Source: a virus. From it: DNA of 42,158 bases. The first letter of the stretch is position 1. Every line of letters begins with the position of its first letter. Below are positions 29,531 to 38,663 of the stretch, one piece after another. The notes beneath the pieces were generated by a model. The model made no database searches and had not been told where the DNA came from. It was given only the letters and a program-made list of their open reading frames with translations. A program made the position numbers and the translations under genes. The DNA lies in IMG/VR virus record IMGVR_UViG_3300021378_000055, positions 1 through 42,158 of that record; one strand, 5' to 3'.

Positions 29531-30598
29531 ATGCCAAGACTAAGTTTATATAAACCCTACAAAGGAAATGATTTTAAATTCATGGACAGAAATATCCGTG
29601 AACAATTTGATATTGGTGGCGTGGGAGTGCATGTACACAAGTATCTAGGCCCAAAGCCAGTAAACGATAGTTCGGATCCAAGTGAGCCAAACTACGGAAG
29701 CGGGTATGAACAAGATCATTTATTTGGCGAAGAAACAAATCCAGATGGGAACATTGACGAGACCAAAATACAAGATTTACTGTTTATGGAAAATCGTGAT
29801 CGTAAATATGATCCAGACGTGTTTGATTTGCGTGGCGTGTACAATGTAAGTGACAATGATTTTGATTTAAGTCAATTTGGTTTATTTTTAACAAACGATA
29901 CATTGTTTATTACTTTCCATACAAATGACATGGTGGAGAAATTGGGACGTAAACTAATGCCGGGCGATGTTTTAGAGTTGCCACATTTGCGTGATGACCT
30001 ATTATTAAATCATGACAGAGATGCAGTCAACAAGTTTTATGTGGTACAAGATGCCAATCGTGGCAGTGAAGGTTTTAGTCAAACTTGGTATAGTCACATT
30101 TGGCGTGTTAAAGTGGCTCCCCTAACAGACACACAAGAATACGCAGACATCCTTGGAACTGCAAGTGATCCAGATAGCTTGAAGCAGAGTTTAAGTAGTT
30201 ATGCTACTGAAATTAATATTAGCGAGTCAATTATCAAAAGTGCTGAAATTGCTGATCCAAAGGGATTGCCCCTAATAGATCATCTGTTTGGTACAGACCA
30301 AGAAGATGATTCATATCAGCACGGCGAAACATTGAGTACTGGAGATCAATTTCCAGCAAATCCAAATGATGGAGATTACTTTGTACGTAGTGACTTCCAG
30401 CCTGAAAGATTATTTGTATTTCGTGGTAGTAGATGGCAACGTCTATATGACATGGAAAATAAAAATACTTGGAGCGATAGAACATATAATGCAAGTCAGT
30501 TCATAGAGAACAATAATACCACAGTTGTAGACAATCAAGAATTTCCTGAGCGCCAGGCGCTTAGTAAAGTTATCAAACCAAAGAGCGATTTTGAATAA
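29531..30598 (+). CDS. 14: Neck protein gp14
   Basis: This 355-residue protein has the gp14 hallmarks: FMDRNIREQFDIGGVGVHVH followed by KYLGPK, then RDRKYDPDVFDLRGVYNVSD, DFDLSQFGLFLTNDT, and LMPGDVLELPHLRDD. T4 gp14 is 256 residues. The surplus includes a segment near residue 280 (NPNDGDYFVRSDFQPERLFV, then FRGSRWQRLYD) of the same G-D-Y...G-x-x-W type as in the sheath insert. Known role: tail-side neck component. Ribosome-binding site AAGGAAA; it shares bases with gp15 (TAATG). Confidence 0.9.
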   Translation: MPRLSLYKPYKGNDFKFMDRNIREQFDIGGVGVHVHKYLGPKPVNDSSDPSEPNYGSGYEQDHLFGEETNPDGNIDETKIQDLLFMENRDRKYDPDVFDLRGVYNVSDNDFDLSQFGLFLTNDTLFITFHTNDMVEKLGRKLMPGDVLELPHLRDDLLLNHDRDAVNKFYVVQDANRGSEGFSQTWYSHIWRVKVAPLTDTQEYADILGTASDPDSLKQSLSSYATEINISESIIKSAEIADPKGLPLIDHLFGTDQEDDSYQHGETLSTGDQFPANPNDGDYFVRSDFQPERLFVFRGSRWQRLYDMENKNTWSDRTYNASQFIENNNTTVVDNQEFPERQALSKVIKPKSDFE

Positions 30599-31950
30599 TG
30601 GGACAATATTTTTACGACAAACAATTAAGAGGATATATCCAACAGTTTATTAGGCTGTTCGGTGGCTTTAATGTACAGATGGGACTTAATAATGACAGGC
30701 TTCCAATTTTTCAGAAGGTTCCTGTACGTTATGGCGACATTAACCGTATGGCCGCGCATATTACTCGTGAAAACAGTGAGAACATCGTAAACACTGTTCC
30801 TCTTATTAGCTGTTATGTTACAGATTTAAATATGGCGCCGGAAAGAAGAATACACCAAGAGCATGTTGACAAGGTACAAGTTTTTGAGAAAAAGAAAAAC
30901 GATGTCACTGGAAAATATGAGAATGATGTAGGTGCTAGATATGAAGTACAAAGATATATGCCAGTACCATACAACCTTATTATGAACTGTGACATATGGA
31001 CATCTAACACTGACCAAAAATTACAACTATTGGAACAAGTTATGGTACTTTTCAATCCAACACTTAACATCAGAACAAATGACAACGCTGTAGACTGGAG
31101 TAGTTTAAGTTATGTGGAAATGACAAATAGTATTTGGAGTAGTAGAAGTATTGGTAGCACAATTGATGACATCATAGATGTTTCTACATTAACATTTACT
31201 ATGCCAATATGGATCAACCCTCCTGCTAAAGTTAAACAGCAAAAACTTATTCATACCCTCATAAATGAATTATATAGCTTAGATGACCAGAATTTAGATT
31301 TGTTTAGAGAAGATAAACCATTTAATACAGAAACGTTGCAATACACAGTTGTTACATTTGACCAAATGAAATTGGAATACAATGATGGGTCAGCATCATT
31401 ACTTAATGAAAAAGGTTCAATACTCGATGAAAATGGCAATCCTTTAGAATGGAAGAATTATTTAACTCAGTTTGGAGAATTGCGTCCGGGTATCAGTCAA
31501 ATTAGACTACGCAAGAGTAATGACCCAAGTGACAAAGATAATGACATTATTGGGAAGCTGTCAGAGACTTCTAATCCAAATATTATCAGTGTTGATATTG
31601 ATACTGATACATTACCACTGAATACAGTGAATGCAGTTGACGCAGTTCTTGATCCAACCAGAAATTATCCTGGAGACGGAGTTGTTCCCCCAGCTAGCCA
31701 AGGTCAACGTTATTTGCTCACAGGTGATATTCCACAAGGACCAATTTGGCCAGGCTTAACTGCTGTGACAAATGATATTATCGAATTTAATGGAAGTGCA
31801 TGGACGATATCATTTGACTCTGCATCCAATACTAATCAACAATATATGCTCAACAATAGCACCGGAAATCAACTTGAATGGAGCGGTACTGAATGGTTTA
31901 ATAGTTTTGAAGGAATATATAAACCAGGTTTCTGGAGACTATATTTATAA
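30598..31950 (+). CDS. 15: Tail completion and sheath stabiliser gp15
   Basis: This 450-residue protein starts MGQYFYDKQLRGYIQQFIRL like gp15 (MFGYFYNSSFRRYATLMGDL), with PVRYGDINRMAAHI, RYMPVPYNLIMNCDIWTSNT and QLLEQVMVLFNPTLNIRTN. T4 gp15 is 272 residues. The additional C-terminal 180 residues hold beta-type repeats (GQRYLLTGDIPQGPIWPGL, then EFNGSAWTISF, WSGTEWFNSF) of the same kind as the sheath insert. Known role: caps the tail end and binds the neck. The stop is 3 bases before the next ATG region (TAAATG). Confidence 0.9.
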   Translation: MGQYFYDKQLRGYIQQFIRLFGGFNVQMGLNNDRLPIFQKVPVRYGDINRMAAHITRENSENIVNTVPLISCYVTDLNMAPERRIHQEHVDKVQVFEKKKNDVTGKYENDVGARYEVQRYMPVPYNLIMNCDIWTSNTDQKLQLLEQVMVLFNPTLNIRTNDNAVDWSSLSYVEMTNSIWSSRSIGSTIDDIIDVSTLTFTMPIWINPPAKVKQQKLIHTLINELYSLDDQNLDLFREDKPFNTETLQYTVVTFDQMKLEYNDGSASLLNEKGSILDENGNPLEWKNYLTQFGELRPGISQIRLRKSNDPSDKDNDIIGKLSETSNPNIISVDIDTDTLPLNTVNAVDAVLDPTRNYPGDGVVPPASQGQRYLLTGDIPQGPIWPGLTAVTNDIIEFNGSAWTISFDSASNTNQQYMLNNSTGNQLEWSGTEWFNSFEGIYKPGFWRLYL

Positions 31951-32475
31951 ATGCTGTTCGGAGGACATAGGTGCCATCATAAAAAACTATACACTGGTGA
32001 TAGTCTGACCAATGACGAGCTTGATCAGTTATATTCAAATACAGATACAATCGAATTTAAATTAGATATGTTGTCTTTTCCGCACTTGATTGATTTGCCA
32101 TATGTAACACGCCATTATCCCAATATTAAAAATGTTCGAATATATCATACAGATCAGTTTTTATTAAGAGTTGACTTTTGTACGCTTGATCAAAGAAACT
32201 GGTGTGAGGATGTCATCAGATGGGCAAAAAAAAGTTTAAATGTTTCATATGATGTTAAAATACAAGAAAAACCGTTCAGAGAACAAAACTATATACACAT
32301 GTTAGGTCGACTTAAAAAGTTGCATTACAGCGAAGGTTTTATTGACGATTTAGAAGAATTTATTGAAACAGGGTGGGGAATGGATCATAGCATAGTAAAT
32401 TATATAAATGTTATGCAACAGTGGAATATTAATTTCACTGGAAAAGAATATTTGGAGTTTATCAATGAACGCTAG
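31951..32475 (+). CDS. Hypothetical protein after gp15
   Basis: This 174-residue protein is not recognised. It has a His/Cys-rich start (LFGGHRCHHKK), helices and short strands (DLPYVTRHYPNIKNVRIYHT, QFLLRVDFCTLDQRNWCEDV) and an acidic C-terminal part. Ribosome-binding site GGAGAC lies in the gp15 end. The Nudix gene overlaps its end by 11 bases. It is transcribed with gp14 and gp15, but a structural role is not shown. Confidence 0.6.
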   Translation: MLFGGHRCHHKKLYTGDSLTNDELDQLYSNTDTIEFKLDMLSFPHLIDLPYVTRHYPNIKNVRIYHTDQFLLRVDFCTLDQRNWCEDVIRWAKKSLNVSYDVKIQEKPFREQNYIHMLGRLKKLHYSEGFIDDLEEFIETGWGMDHSIVNYINVMQQWNINFTGKEYLEFINER

Positions 32476-32884
32476 CGGCTGTGTAATACTTTCTTTAGAT
32501 ACCGGGAGAATTATGCTTCAGCAACGAGGCAGTGATACCAGTCATCCTCGCACCTGGGGATTTTTTGGTGGCAAATCTGAAAATCAGGAAAGACCTGTAG
32601 AAACTTTACTTAGAGAGTTGCAAGAAGAAATCGGAGGAATACCATCTTACGATAAAATAATTCCCCTTAATACATTTACTAGCTCAAATAAAAAATTTAT
32701 ATATTATACATTTGTAGTTTTAGTTAAGAGAGAATTCATACCAATACTAAACACTGAAAGTGACAGTTTTGCATGGGTTAATATCAATAGTTGGCCGAAA
32801 CCATTGCATCCGGGAGTAAAAGCACAACTGTACAATAAAAAGATTATACAAAAGTTAAAAACCATCTACGAAGAAAAATCATAG
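32465..32884 (+). CDS. Nudix hydrolase
   Basis: The start is set at ATG 32465, giving 139 residues; upstream ATGs in the same frame lie inside the preceding gene. The Nudix box is complete: G36 x5 E42 x7 R50 E51 L x E54 E55 x G57, in GGKSENQERPVETLL and RELQEEIGG. WGFFGG before it is typical of MutT-like pyrophosphohydrolases. T4 NudE is an unrelated-length comparator; the substrate (NTPs, ADP-ribose, RNA cap) cannot be read. It ends the plus-strand unit, with a terminator overlapping its stop. Confidence 0.9.
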   Translation: MNASGCVILSLDTGRIMLQQRGSDTSHPRTWGFFGGKSENQERPVETLLRELQEEIGGIPSYDKIIPLNTFTSSNKKFIYYTFVVLVKREFIPILNTESDSFAWVNINSWPKPLHPGVKAQLYNKKIIQKLKTIYEEKS

Positions 32885-32894
32885 ATGGTTTTTT
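32860..32894. terminator. Bidirectional rho-independent terminator
   Basis: Arms AACCATCTA (32860-32868) and TAGATGGTT (32882-32890) with T-run to 32894 on the plus strand and A-run upstream serving the minus strand. It separates the plus-strand gp14-Nudix unit from the convergent glycosyltransferase unit. Confidence 0.85.
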
Positions 32895-32916
32895 ATTGTT
32901 TTCAGTAATCTTTTAC

Positions 32917-34011
32917 TTATTCAGTAATTTTCTTTTTCATACTTTCTACAAACTGTTCACGTAGCCATTCAAAGTCATTAATTTTATTTAATGCTTCAAT
33001 GTCTCCTTGGTTAGCTGCTCCGTATGCTTTGCCTTCTAGAGCGCCTTTGATACAATAACGACCAAAACGTCCACCATTGTCTACAGTACACCATGTTTCC
33101 AAACGCTCGTCTGTTTCAGCTTGTTTCTGGTTGGGGTTAACTGATGACGCTAGTTTTACACATTCACGGAAAGCACTACGCCATGTACGGAATGGATCTT
33201 TGTTAAATCGTGTAATATTACTTACATCACTAACTGGTTGATAAAAACTTACACCTGTTGTAAAGTCTGGCAAAACGTGTCCCATTTCCAATAGTTGCTT
33301 GCGTGGGAATAGTTTTACACCGCCATATCCGTACTCAAGGTCGTTGATTGGGTTTCTCGCACTCCATACATAGGTAGTATTGTCTCTTTTGGACATTGGA
33401 GGGATATAATCAAAATTGAATCCTGGAAGTACATCTGCGTCAGCATCAACAATATATACCATTTCGGTAGATGCTTGCTCTGCTGCTTTTTTGTGTGCCG
33501 ATCCAATGCCTTCAACATTTTTTACGTGAATTGCATCTGGATAAATTTCCTTTAGCTTTTGGTAGTTACTATCTGCTTCTGCTTCGTGAAAGCTAATCAT
33601 AATAACATCGAAGTCAGTTTTGCTGTATGTTGCTGTAATTTTATTTTTTAATTTTCCATTTACTTGGCCGCCTGTTGGCACGAGTTTTACGTCTCCCCAG
33701 GCTACTGGAGTACCAGTTCGTTTAATTACTCTTGGGAATTCATGTATATAGTTTGCGTGAGAGCCATCAACTCTATAGTGCCAAGGAAAATCTTCTCTAA
33801 TATTTCCTACGCCTTCATCAACAACCCAAACCATAGGGGCTTCACCTGCATATTCTGACGCCAATTCCAATAGTGAATTTAAGGTTTTAATCTTTGGTGC
33901 AGTAATAACTGGATAGCTTTGGAAAATAAACTTTTTTAATCTGTCCCAAGGCGTAATTACATTTTGTCCTTCATATGATAATTTTAATCCGGATAAGTTT
34001 AAGTTGTTCAT
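32917..34011 (-). CDS. Glycosyltransferase-like protein (GT-A fold) 1
   Basis: The start is set at ATG 34011, whose ATGA overlaps the upstream stop, giving 364 residues; the TTG at 34017 is less likely. The core reads DFDVIMISFHEAEADSNYQK, then GIGSAHKKAAEQASTEMVYI, then VDADADVLPGF: a D-x-D metal motif with the preceding A-helix typical of GT2/GT-A enzymes. WHYRVDGSHANYIHEFPRV precedes it. Family role: sugar transfer from a nucleotide sugar. It forms a unit with a second GT-like gene and a hypothetical gene behind an early promoter. Target (phage DNA, protein or host surface) unknown. Confidence 0.75.
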   Translation of the reverse strand: MNNLNLSGLKLSYEGQNVITPWDRLKKFIFQSYPVITAPKIKTLNSLLELASEYAGEAPMVWVVDEGVGNIREDFPWHYRVDGSHANYIHEFPRVIKRTGTPVAWGDVKLVPTGGQVNGKLKNKITATYSKTDFDVIMISFHEAEADSNYQKLKEIYPDAIHVKNVEGIGSAHKKAAEQASTEMVYIVDADADVLPGFNFDYIPPMSKRDNTTYVWSARNPINDLEYGYGGVKLFPRKQLLEMGHVLPDFTTGVSFYQPVSDVSNITRFNKDPFRTWRSAFRECVKLASSVNPNQKQAETDERLETWCTVDNGGRFGRYCIKGALEGKAYGAANQGDIEALNKINDFEWLREQFVESMKKKITE

Positions 34012-34655
34012 TTGCAATCGCCTTTAATTGTATATGTTCTAGTACCCACATGAGAGATATATTCGCTCAGGTCATTGTCTAGCCATATTTTATATTTATA
34101 ACTTTTTGCTTTCTGGCAAAAGTATATATCCTCGCCTACTAAATTTGTATAGTTATCATTCCATTCTACACTAAAAAATGGCCGAGAAATGTTTTCATAA
34201 ACTTCACGTTTAACGAGCATACACCCTAGTCCGACTGCAAAAATTTCCTGTAGTCCGGTACCAGACATTACTCTATCGTCTAAATGATTTTGTGAAGTGA
34301 ATGCTACTGGTCTATGAGGAGGAACTCTCGTGCTGTAATTACATGCAACAATATCCTTTTCATGACCCAATAATGCTTCAATAGTAAACGTTGGAAATCC
34401 CATATCGCTATCTAACCACAAAATATGAGTACAATCAGTTGCTAGTATCTCATCAACTAATTGTTGCCTTTGCATTGCAACTTCACTACCCATAACCATA
34501 TGTAATGACACTTTTTGTCCAGTCTCGCCACACTTTTTCATAAGCATAGCGAGACTTTGAGTAAAGGTTGTCGTTACATGATCGCGCACAGGAACGGATA
34601 TTGCAATTTTTGTGTCTTGTACTTTTTTATGATAAAAGTTAGGAACACTTACCAT
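34008..34655 (-). CDS. Glycosyltransferase-like protein (GT-A fold) 2
   Basis: This 215-residue protein has IAISVPVRDHVTTTFTQSLA, then MQRQQLVDEILATDCTHILW followed by LDSDMGFP: a DSD metal site in the GT-A order. VACNYSTRVPPHRPVAF, AVGLGCMLVKREVYENI and FFSVEWND with GEDIYFCQKA complete the pattern of small phage GT-A enzymes. There is no clear ribosome-binding site; it is probably coupled to the gene at 34665. It overlaps the next GT-like gene by 4 bases. Confidence 0.8.
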   Translation of the reverse strand: MVSVPNFYHKKVQDTKIAISVPVRDHVTTTFTQSLAMLMKKCGETGQKVSLHMVMGSEVAMQRQQLVDEILATDCTHILWLDSDMGFPTFTIEALLGHEKDIVACNYSTRVPPHRPVAFTSQNHLDDRVMSGTGLQEIFAVGLGCMLVKREVYENISRPFFSVEWNDNYTNLVGEDIYFCQKAKSYKYKIWLDNDLSEYISHVGTRTYTIKGDCK

Positions 34656-34664
34656 TATAATAAA

Positions 34665-35084
34665 TTAGTCTACTAGATCGGCGCTAAGTTCGGCCTCGAT
34701 CTCACGTACTGATTCATTCAATGTTTTAGCTAGTGCTGTAGCACCCTTAACACATGCTGTAAAAGCATCATCATTTAGTGCTACCATGTATGCCATATGT
34801 TCTGGCTGTACTTTGCCAATTGTTAGGATATCAACTGCTGCTAGTTTTGAAAGACGTTGTACCCAATATTCCTCTTCTGTTGATTCCATGTCAGCAATTA
34901 GTGCTTCCAAGTCACCGTTTGCTTTTACAAATTCATCAGCAACTTCTTGTAATACTGTCGCATCTGGATGATTTTGTTCTTTTGCTTGAGTTAATTCTGC
35001 ATGTAATGCATGTGCTTTTCTAGCAATAGTTGGATGTGCGCCAAGCACAAATGTTTCGATTTCAAATCGTGTTCGAATACTCAT
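34665..35084 (-). CDS. Hypothetical early protein, helical
   Basis: This 139-residue acidic, helical protein (AHALHAELTQAKEQNHPD, EVADEFVKANGDLEALIADM) is not recognised. It has the best ribosome-binding site of its unit (AGGAG) and an early-type sigma70 promoter at 35129-35157, so it heads an early operon containing the two glycosyltransferase-like genes. Confidence 0.65.
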   Translation of the reverse strand: MSIRTRFEIETFVLGAHPTIARKAHALHAELTQAKEQNHPDATVLQEVADEFVKANGDLEALIADMESTEEEYWVQRLSKLAAVDILTIGKVQPEHMAYMVALNDDAFTACVKGATALAKTLNESVREIEAELSADLVD

Positions 35085-35128
35085 AGTTTTCTCCTGTGAT
35101 TTCTATTTGAGTTATAATACTTAAATGT

Positions 35129-35157
35129 ATTATAGTATAAATTAAAAGTACTGTCAA
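35129..35157 (-). promoter_or_regulatory. Sigma70-like promoter of the glycosyltransferase unit
   Basis: On the minus strand the -35 is TTGACA (35152-35157), the spacer 17 bp and the -10 TATAAT (35129-35134). No GTCTTACTG element is present. It lies about 45 bases upstream of the ATG at 35084. Confidence 0.85.
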
Positions 35158-35186
35158 GGTTTTTCTTAACAGTACTTTTAATTATG

Positions 35187-35372
35187 TTACGCTGATGCGC
35201 CTGTTGAATTAGGGTTCTGCCAGCCGCCAAATGTGGCTGATAATTTAATGTTGGTAGTTACATTTGGTGAAATGAATGTACCTAGTTGATACAATGATAC
35301 GGTACCACTTAGGCCAAAGTAGTTACGTACTGTACTCATCGAAATTGTTGAACCAGTTGCTGGTAATGCCAT
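35187..35372 (-). CDS. Small virion-type protein
   Basis: This 61-residue protein begins MALPATGSTISMSTVRNYFG, a form common to small phage tail or fibre proteins (MALPxSGxISMS...), and continues with Ser/Thr/Gly-rich strands ending in FGGWQNPNSTGASA. A strong ribosome-binding site (AAGGAG) precedes the ATG, and a late promoter at 35430-35439 supports late expression. Function within the tail is inferred from composition only. Confidence 0.55.
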   Translation of the reverse strand: MALPATGSTISMSTVRNYFGLSGTVSLYQLGTFISPNVTTNIKLSATFGGWQNPNSTGASA

Positions 35373-35429
35373 CTTATCGCTCCTTAATTTTTATTAACGT
35401 TAATAACAATCTATATAAGGTTGTTATAT

Positions 35430-35439
35430 GTATTTATGC
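35430..35439 (-). promoter_or_regulatory. T4-type late promoter (GCATAAATAC)
   Basis: Minus-strand GCATAAATAC, with a predicted leader of about 52 bases for the gene at 35372. Confidence 0.7.
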
Positions 35440-35466
35440 TATTGTAAATTTTATTTTATGATTATA

Positions 35467-35829
35467 TTACTCTAATGACTTGACCCATCTGAACTTTTCT
35501 GGCCCGTGCATATTATATGGTGTCAAAAGTTTATCTTTCCTAATTTCATTTAATTCGTCAGTGTAATGTACAATTAAATAATGGTTCATTTCTTGTATAG
35601 CAACGGCTGATTCCATAAAAATCTGAATTACGAATTTTCTCCCTAGTAATGTTACGTTATGAGTAAAAGGTATTCCTGTTTCATCTGTATAGCGCTGCAT
35701 CATCGCAATTGCTTTCTTGCACCATTCTGATTGTTCAAACTCAGCGATACTTTCAAATTTTAATGGTCCACCATAAATTAAAAATTTGTGTCCTCGTGAC
35801 CCATCTAAATCTAAATCATATTTTTCCAT
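35467..35829 (-). CDS. Hypothetical protein downstream of the large tail fibre
   Basis: This 120-residue alpha/beta protein (LDGSRGHKFLIYGGPLKFES, FTHNVTLLGRKFVIQIFMES) starts in the last codons of the tail fibre gene (14-base overlap), so it is translationally coupled to it. That location is where T4-like phages often encode fibre chaperones or adhesins, but no recognisable chaperone motif is seen. Name withheld. Confidence 0.6.
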   Translation of the reverse strand: MEKYDLDLDGSRGHKFLIYGGPLKFESIAEFEQSEWCKKAIAMMQRYTDETGIPFTHNVTLLGRKFVIQIFMESAVAIQEMNHYLIVHYTDELNEIRKDKLLTPYNMHGPEKFRWVKSLE

Positions 35830-38626
35830 TTAATTTATCAATCTCCTGCTTTAATTCTTCAATTTTCAAGTTTTGTTCTTTAATAGCTTCAATCAATACA
35901 CCAACAATGTTACCATATGCTACTGACTTCAGTCCTTCATCGTTAGTGTGTACTACTTCAGGAATAACATCTTCAACCTCTTGTGCAATTACTCCGATGC
36001 TCATTCTGTTGTCTTTTTCAAAACTTACGCCCCGTAATGCTTTTACTTTTTCCAAAGCGTTATCTATTTGTACTACATTATGCTTAAAACGTCTATCTGA
36101 AAATGCAGTGACGTCACCAGTGGCTACAATGTTACCAGTTACATTTAGTGTACCAGCTGTACCTGCAACTGTGCCGATTGTCAATGTTCCTGTCATTGTA
36201 TCGCCATCAGTATTAATAAATCTTGAATCTGATTCTGATTCAGTATAGTAACGTCCGTCATGGGTATGACTGTCATTTGTCACTTCGGCATTCAATGTTA
36301 CGTTTTGACTACCATCAACACTCACATTTCCTGATAAATCTCCACCAAGTGTAATAGTTCTAGCTGTATCCCATTTACTTGCACTTACTGCATTTGCAGT
36401 AGAACTTAGCTTCCCATCTAATGCGGTTTGTAAGCCAGTAATAAATGATATCGGGTGACTTGTTGGATGGGTATATACAGTATCAGTGAAAACTGCACCT
36501 GATGGTACATCTGTCAGTACTTGACTATCATCTACTTTAGCATCTAATGCGGTTTGTAGTCCGTCTACGTTGGCAATAGTATGATTGTGACTATCATCTA
36601 ATACTGTTACAGATAGTGTTACATTTTGTGATCCGTCAATACTTACATTACCAGAGGCGTCGCCACCAAGAGTAATAATCCTTGCCGTATCCCATTTACT
36701 TGCGCTTACTGCGTTTGCAGTGGCATTTAATTTCGTATCAATATTGGCTTGCAGTGTACTTTGTAATGATGCATTTGCTGCTGTTGCAGCTGCGGCTACA
36801 GCAGTATCAGCATTATCAACATATAATTTGGTAGTTGCATGACTATTATCTACCGGAGCCTGTGTTAAGTCTACTTCTCTGGCAATAAAACAATCTGCTT
36901 CCATTGCGCCCAAGACAAAACTTGCATCGCCAGTATTAATATCTCCGTTTGGTTCTGGTGCGTATTCACTGAACACTTTCCATCTAGTAGCACTAGCATC
37001 GTAAAATACACCAACGTGTGTGTAACCTGGTGCTGCCGTGCCGGTGTTGATGTTACTAAAAATGCCAGTATCAACAGCCAATGGTGCTGCTGTGCCACTC
37101 CATATGTCGCCCAGCGTGTGTCCAGTAGTTGAAGTCGCTTGGAATTTAATGTTGTTATCTAAATCTTGCTCGCCACCAGTAATTGCAATCCCAGTTGCTT
37201 CAGTAGTGGCGAAATTATCTTTTGACCATTCAAAAGTATCAGTAGCTCCAGTACCGTCAATTCTAACATAATATGTAGTTGTAGTAGTGCCTTCATAATA
37301 ACCTTCAAACGAAGCATCGTCTAATCCAGTACCAGTAAACACGGTATTGTCAGCACCAATAGCATCTCCTTGGTTTAAGTAGATAAAACTATCATCTACA
37401 CTTAGATTCGCTGCGCCAATACTAACTGTTGTACCTGTAACAAATAAGTCGCCGCCGACAGTTAAGTCGTTTGTTACACTTACATTTGCAGGCAAGCCTA
37501 CTGTAACTGATGCAGTTTCACTACCGCTTCCCGACACTTCGATTTCATTCAATGTTCCAGAAACACCAGCAACATAATTACCAGTAGTATCTGTACCAAG
37601 AGCTACACTATCAGTGTCTACACTTGATGCTTGAATTCCTAATGCATCAATTACTGTTTTTGTTACTTGTGTATCTGTATACGAATTAGCTGTTGCTATT
37701 GCATCAGACTCTGCTGTATCAGTGTATGTTTGATATGCAGATGTAATTGCTGTTTCACGTGTATCTGTGTATGCATTCGCTGTTGATATTGCATCAGACT
37801 CTGCTGTATCAGTGTATGTTTGATATGCAGATGTAATTGCTGTTTCACGTGTATCTGTGTATGCATTGGCTGATGTTTCTGCTGTATTTGCTTTTGATGT
37901 TGCGTCAGCCGAGGCTGTTGCTATTGCATCTGCTTCTGCTTGATCAACATACGCCTCTGTAGTATAATTATTATCTGTTAAGTATGTCTGTACTCTAAGA
38001 TCAGTATAATATAAATTAGATGCTTCAGGAATATCATTAGTTGTTAAACTTCCAGTCCCTGATGATACTGCGGCGTCTGTGTATGCATTGGCTGATATTA
38101 CTGCATCTGCTTCTGCTGTATCGGTGTATGTTTGATATGCAGTTGTGATTGCTGTTTCACGATCATCAGTGTATGCATTGGCTGATATTACTGCATCTGC
38201 TTCTGCTGTATCAGTGTATGTTTGATATGCAATCGTGATTGCTGTTTCACGATCATCAGTGTAAGTGTTAGCGGAAATTAGCGTGGCTGCATCTCTTGCG
38301 TCAATATAGTCTGTCAATGCACTTTCAGAATCTATAACGTCTGAAAGTAACGCAAATGTACCAGTAATACTGGGCAAAGTTAATACACTATCTTCAGTAA
38401 CACCAGTAGGTTCAGGTGCCTGTATTTTTATTTCTCTTGGGTCAGCAATTGGCCCTTCAAAAACTAATCTCGCACCATCTCTCAACCAAACTATTTTGTC
38501 ATCACCTGAGTTATCTGAGTCAGGATATAAACTAATACCGGCTGGAGATCTTAATTCTATATCACCAGTCAGTGAAGATGATGTTAGAATGTTCTCGTTT
38601 ATTTGTGATAAGTCTTTAAAAGCCAC
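35816..38626 (-). CDS. Large tail fibre with C-terminal S74-type domain
   Basis: This 936-residue protein starts with a GTG at 38626 behind GGAGAAATAAA. Residues about 110-320 are tandem 30-residue Tyr/Asp/Thr-rich repeats (AYTDTRETAITSAYQTYTDT type). Then come beta-rich adhesive modules with N-A-V-S-A-S-K-W-D-T-A-R units, and a C-terminal intramolecular-chaperone domain (SDRRFKHNVVQIDNALEKVK, GVIAQEVEDVIPEVV, YGNIVGVLIEAIKEQ) with a coiled-coil end. Known role of the S74 domain: it assists trimerisation and then cleaves itself with a Ser-Lys pair. It is a receptor-binding protein candidate. Late promoter 38651-38660. Confidence 0.9.
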   Translation of the reverse strand: MAFKDLSQINENILTSSSLTGDIELRSPAGISLYPDSDNSGDDKIVWLRDGARLVFEGPIADPREIKIQAPEPTGVTEDSVLTLPSITGTFALLSDVIDSESALTDYIDARDAATLISANTYTDDRETAITIAYQTYTDTAEADAVISANAYTDDRETAITTAYQTYTDTAEADAVISANAYTDAAVSSGTGSLTTNDIPEASNLYYTDLRVQTYLTDNNYTTEAYVDQAEADAIATASADATSKANTAETSANAYTDTRETAITSAYQTYTDTAESDAISTANAYTDTRETAITSAYQTYTDTAESDAIATANSYTDTQVTKTVIDALGIQASSVDTDSVALGTDTTGNYVAGVSGTLNEIEVSGSGSETASVTVGLPANVSVTNDLTVGGDLFVTGTTVSIGAANLSVDDSFIYLNQGDAIGADNTVFTGTGLDDASFEGYYEGTTTTTYYVRIDGTGATDTFEWSKDNFATTEATGIAITGGEQDLDNNIKFQATSTTGHTLGDIWSGTAAPLAVDTGIFSNINTGTAAPGYTHVGVFYDASATRWKVFSEYAPEPNGDINTGDASFVLGAMEADCFIAREVDLTQAPVDNSHATTKLYVDNADTAVAAAATAANASLQSTLQANIDTKLNATANAVSASKWDTARIITLGGDASGNVSIDGSQNVTLSVTVLDDSHNHTIANVDGLQTALDAKVDDSQVLTDVPSGAVFTDTVYTHPTSHPISFITGLQTALDGKLSSTANAVSASKWDTARTITLGGDLSGNVSVDGSQNVTLNAEVTNDSHTHDGRYYTESESDSRFINTDGDTMTGTLTIGTVAGTAGTLNVTGNIVATGDVTAFSDRRFKHNVVQIDNALEKVKALRGVSFEKDNRMSIGVIAQEVEDVIPEVVHTNDEGLKSVAYGNIVGVLIEAIKEQNLKIEELKQEIDKLNGKI
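37700..37870. repeat. Tandem 90-bp repeats in the fibre gene (block 1)
   Basis: Nearly two full copies of a 90-base unit encode 30-residue repeats (DTAESDAISTANAYT then DTRETAITSAYQTYT). Most third positions are also identical, which points to recent duplication. Confidence 0.85.
38080..38270. repeat. Tandem 90-bp repeats in the fibre gene (block 2)
   Basis: Two near-identical copies encode the related unit DDRETAITIAYQTYT then DTAEADAVISANAYT. The block is separated from block 1 by non-repeated sequence. Confidence 0.8.
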
Positions 38627-38650
38627 TTTATTTCTCCATATCTATATATT

Positions 38651-38660
38651 GTATTTATGC
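38651..38660 (-). promoter_or_regulatory. T4-type late promoter (GCATAAATAC) for the large fibre
   Basis: Minus-strand GCATAAATAC has its predicted start point about 20 bases before the GTG at 38626. Confidence 0.75.
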
Positions 38661-38663
38661 TTA

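Noticed and set aside
34011-34017. TTG start at 34017 for glycosyltransferase-like 1
   Set aside because: The ATG at 34011 overlaps the upstream stop as ATGA, the usual coupling in this genome.
37700-38270. CRISPR-like array
   Set aside because: The repeats are 90 bp, in frame and coding for fibre shaft units; there are no short palindromic repeats with unique spacers.
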